NCBI RefSeq assembly: GCF_000407365.1
Contig: NZ_ASVU01000001.1
Location: 1,893,501-1,957,500, forward strand
Length of the DNA stretch: 64,000 bases
From: Enterococcus asini ATCC 700915
GTDB taxonomy: Bacteria > Bacillota > Bacilli > Lactobacillales > Enterococcaceae
Reading direction: 5' to 3'
Shown: positions 61,434 through 64,000 of the stretch, one piece after another
Layout: each line of letters opens with the position of its first letter
Position numbering within the stretch: position 1 is the first letter of the stretch
Position numbers and translations under genes: made by a program
Notes under the pieces: model-generated
What the model saw: only the letters and a program-made list of their open reading frames with translations
Database searches by the model: none
Told to the model about the DNA's origin: nothing

Positions 61434-63669
61434 GATGACGTTATTCACATCCAATCAGGTGGGTAATTCCAAGAATGGATTGTTCCCAACCAAGCAAGTG
61501 GTGACAGATAAAGAAACACTTGTTGCCGCGGTCAAGCTGGATCATGTGATGGCTGAGTACAAAGGCAACTATCGCAAAGGTGACAACTTCATCCAGTCTG
61601 ATGTGATTCCACTTGATTGCGACAATGACCACTCAGACAATCCAGATGATTGGGTAACCCCTTTCGAAGTGGCGATGCAGTTTCCTGATGTGACGTTTGC
61701 GGTCAGCTATTCACGTAACAACATGAAAGACAAAGGTGGCAAATCAGCACGTCCACGTTTTCACGTATATTTCCCGATTCCTGCCACAACTGATAAAGAT
61801 GAATATGTGGAACTCAAGAAGCAGATTCAAAGTGAGTTCCCGTACTTTGACAACAATGCGATGGATGCGGCACGTTTGCTTTTCGGAACACCAAACTCTG
61901 AAGTTGAAATCTATGAAGGTAGTAAGTTGATCACTGATTTTCTCGAAGATGATCTGTTTGCTGATTGGGATAATGCGCAGTCAGAGATTAGCGAAGGCAG
62001 CCGTAATTCAAGCATGAGTCACATCGCAGGAAAGCTCATCAAACGCTACGGTGCAACGGAAGATACGTATCACAAGTATCTCGAACAATCCAAAAAATGT
62101 AATCCGCCACTGCCGGAGGAGGAGCTTAAAGCTATCTGGAATAGCGCGGTCAACTTTGGGAAGAAAGTGAAACAACAAGAAGGCTACATTCCTCCAGAGC
62201 AGTACAACTCTGATTTATCACTTGAGCCAACCGACTACTCGGACTTAGGTCAAGCAACGGTCTTAGCTCGCGAGTATGAGTGTAAGCTTCGTTACTCACC
62301 GTCAACTGGTTACCTTGTCTACAACGGCAGCTATTGGGAAGAGTCGAAACCAAAAGCGCAAGGTGTGATCCACGCATTGACAGAACGTCAACTGGAAGAA
62401 TCTGAAATCGAAATTGAGAAGCGTACCAAGGAAATGGTTAGTAATGGCGCGTTCGGTGTACTTGCTAGTGTTGGTCCGAAAAAGGCAGTCACCATGTTCA
62501 ACACAGCGCAATGTCATAGTTTTGATTTGTACCAACACGCACAAGAGTATAAGAAGTTTGCTGTCAAACGCCGCGACAGCAAGTATCTCTCGTCAGCATT
62601 AACCGAGGCAAAGCCCATGCTTGAAATCGAGCAACGGTTACTAGATGTGAACGAGTTCTTGCTGAACACATCAACAGCAACCTTTGATTTGCGAACAGGC
62701 AAATCACAAGACCACAACTCAGAAGATTACATCACGAAGCAAACGGAATGTGCCCCGAGTGACGCCAATCAGCAGATTTGGTTGGACGCTCTGAACACCA
62801 TTTTCGTAGGTGACCAAGAGTTGATTGATTATGTCCAGATGATTGTAGGACTTGCAGCTATTGGTAAAGTTTACGTTGAAGCGCTTATCATCTCGTATGG
62901 AGAAGGACGCAACGGGAAGTCTACGTTCTGGAATGTTATCAGTCGTGTACTTGGTAATTACTCTGGCAGCATTTCAGCTGATATTCTGACTAGCCAAATC
63001 AGACGTAATGTAAAACCAGAACTTGCGGAGGCAAAAGGGAAGCGTCTACTCATTGCTGCGGAGCTTGAAGAAGGGATGCGACTTAACACGTCCAACATCA
63101 AGCAACTCTGCTCAACTGATGAAATTGCGGCCGAAAAGAAGTACAAAGATCCATTCAAGTATGTGCCGACTCACACTTTGGTGCTTTATACCAATCACCT
63201 CCCAAAAGTTGGTGCGATTGATAAGGGTACTTGGCGACGACTGATTGTCATTCCGTTTCTTGCCACGATTGACGCCAATAAGGATATCAAGAACTATGCG
63301 GACTACCTTTTTGAAAATGCGTGTGAAGCCATTTTGCAGTGGATTCTTGATGGAGCGAAAAAAGTCATTGCAGCAGATTTTCATTTACCGGTTCCACAGG
63401 TTGTCGCGAATGCGATTTCTGAATATAAGACAGCCAATGATTGGCTGGGTCATTTCTTAGACGAGTGCTGCGAGACTGCTGTTGATTTTGAAGAAAAATC
63501 CGGTGAATTGTATGCGGAGTATCGTGCGTTCTGTACGCGAACTGGTGAGTATATTCGTAGTTCAGCCGATTTTTACACGGCTCTGGAAGCAGGTGGATTT
63601 AAGCGCCGGCGAACCAATAAAGGTAACAAGATTGTTGGTTTGCAACTCAAATCCGAGTTCTTGGAATAG
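61426..63669 (+). CDS. Phage AEP primase-SF3 helicase fusion (P4/D5 type)
   Basis: A 747-residue replication initiator. The N-terminal primase-like domain has the catalytic-style DCDND (VIPLDCDND), ARPRFHVYFP and DAARLLFG motifs of archaeo-eukaryotic primases. A PriCT-like region (EEELKAIWNSA) and D5-N domain follow. The SF3 helicase has Walker A GEGRNGKST, and acidic LLIAAELEEG followed by LVLYTNHLPKVGAIDKGTWRRL. It overlaps the upstream gene by 8 nt. It likely primes and unwinds at the element's origin. Confidence 0.9.
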   Translation: MLKMTLFTSNQVGNSKNGLFPTKQVVTDKETLVAAVKLDHVMAEYKGNYRKGDNFIQSDVIPLDCDNDHSDNPDDWVTPFEVAMQFPDVTFAVSYSRNNMKDKGGKSARPRFHVYFPIPATTDKDEYVELKKQIQSEFPYFDNNAMDAARLLFGTPNSEVEIYEGSKLITDFLEDDLFADWDNAQSEISEGSRNSSMSHIAGKLIKRYGATEDTYHKYLEQSKKCNPPLPEEELKAIWNSAVNFGKKVKQQEGYIPPEQYNSDLSLEPTDYSDLGQATVLAREYECKLRYSPSTGYLVYNGSYWEESKPKAQGVIHALTERQLEESEIEIEKRTKEMVSNGAFGVLASVGPKKAVTMFNTAQCHSFDLYQHAQEYKKFAVKRRDSKYLSSALTEAKPMLEIEQRLLDVNEFLLNTSTATFDLRTGKSQDHNSEDYITKQTECAPSDANQQIWLDALNTIFVGDQELIDYVQMIVGLAAIGKVYVEALIISYGEGRNGKSTFWNVISRVLGNYSGSISADILTSQIRRNVKPELAEAKGKRLLIAAELEEGMRLNTSNIKQLCSTDEIAAEKKYKDPFKYVPTHTLVLYTNHLPKVGAIDKGTWRRLIVIPFLATIDANKDIKNYADYLFENACEAILQWILDGAKKVIAADFHLPVPQVVANAISEYKTANDWLGHFLDECCETAVDFEEKSGELYAEYRAFCTRTGEYIRSSADFYTALEAGGFKRRRTNKGNKIVGLQLKSEFLE

Positions 63670-63685
63670 TTGATTTTAAAGGAAA

Positions 63686-63778
63686 GTGTAACCTGTGTAG
63701 GTCTTATATAGAACTTTTCTTAAGGGATAAAAAATATCACCTATATAAAGTTATGTATTGGGTATTCACGGGTTACAC
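63686..63778. repeat. Inverted repeat around an AT-rich stretch, possible replication origin
   Basis: GTGTAACC (63686-63693) and GGTTACAC (63771-63778) are exact complements and bracket about 77 nt of very AT-rich DNA with TATATAGAACTTTT- and CTATATAAAG-like blocks, directly downstream of the primase-helicase gene. Phage origins often sit in such places. No proof from sequence alone. Confidence 0.35.
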
Positions 63779-63805
63779 CATACTTGCAGATTGGAGAATA
63801 TCTAA

Positions 63806-64000
63806 ATGAAATTTAAACAATGGTTACAAATTGGAATCGGTAAACGTGATTTACGATTTGATGAGTTTTACGAGTTTGCAATGGCGGATGTTACCTATCC
63901 TTGGAAGAAATCATTCGATAAGCAAGTCGCACATCTGATGATTCACGGTTGCGAAAAGGAATACTTGGAAATCTTGCGTGATGCTTATTTCGAGTATTTG
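63806..64000 (+). CDS. YozE-like (SAM-like fold) protein, 5' part
   Basis: The frame is open from ATG 63806 to the window edge (65 codons): MKFKQWLQIGIGKRDLRFDEF...FAMADVTYPWKKSFDKQVAHLM. This resembles the short YozE/SAM-like family found in phages and Firmicutes. GGAG lies 12 nt before the ATG. The gene continues past the window. Confidence 0.6.
   Translation, partial: MKFKQWLQIGIGKRDLRFDEFYEFAMADVTYPWKKSFDKQVAHLMIHGCEKEYLEILRDAYFEYL

Larger units (their letters stand above)
42735..64000. mobile_element. Integrated accessory element downstream of rlmD (left part)
   Basis: From about 42,735 the sequence becomes more AT-rich and gene content switches to defence-type genes, an IS and phage replication genes. 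It runs to the right edge. No integrase, relaxase or structural phage gene is inside the window, so I cannot tell a prophage from an ICE. The left boundary is placed by gene content only. Confidence 0.65.

Overview
The window reads as a chromosome segment of a low-GC Gram-positive coccus, most likely Enterococcus or a close relative. The support is the pcrA-ligA-camS-gatCAB order, an EbsA-type gene beside an RNase H-like (EbsB-type) gene, LPxTG and class C sortase genes, DeoR-controlled fructose PTS genes, strong AGGAGG-type ribosome sites and extended -10 promoters. I see no rRNA, tRNA or CRISPR array.

Core part, about 1-42,730. An acetoin operon (alsS-alsD) is followed by a small DUF2187-like gene, an XRE/TPR regulator and nagA with a NagR-like operator. 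Next come a giant FtsX-type permease, an orphan OadG-OadB sodium pump pair, and convergent aromatic-acid-exporter-like and Gfo/Idh/MocA genes. A cell-wall cluster follows (unknown protein, VanY-type carboxypeptidase, GH73 glucosaminidase), then a TIM-barrel-like protein and a two-gene pilin/sortase C module. After that lie a cation-diffusion transporter, cardiolipin synthase, the ebs pair, a probable structured small RNA, an unrecognised 450-aa protein, the fruR-fruK-fruA operon, a cytoplasmic alpha-amylase and a ClC exchanger. The core ends with the genome-maintenance/translation run pcrA-ligA-camS-gatCAB-dagK-rlmD. Many genes end in strong, often bidirectional, hairpin terminators.

Accessory part, about 42,735-64,000 and running off the right edge. 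It starts directly downstream of rlmD (rumA), whose 3' end is a known integration site for mobile elements. Its left half is a defence-like island: a GIY-YIG/DUF4357 protein; a small XRE regulator; an MmeI-like DNA methyltransferase split by an IS3-family element; an SF2 helicase; and a T5orf172/GIY-YIG protein. On the opposite strand lies an ABC-three-component operon (CTD protein, middle component, Rad50-like ATPase with a CPFC hook) followed by another small XRE regulator. The right half is a phage-type replication module: sigma-like HTH protein, two small proteins, DUF2800, DUF2815, family A DNA polymerase, BRO/KilAC antirepressor, a DUF4406-like protein, an AEP primase-SF3 helicase and the start of a YozE-like gene.

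The most interesting signals are these: (i) a 44-bp promoter-like element present twice with exact internal spacing, next to the sigma-like gene and before the antirepressor gene; (ii) the methyltransferase/helicase/GIY-YIG module, whose IS insertion can be reversed on paper to restore the reading frame; (iii) the ABC-3C operon with tandem CGGCGG repeats in its leader; (iv) a sortase carrying a Cna-B-like tail on the cytoplasmic side; (v) a candidate structured RNA of about 270 nt near ebsA.
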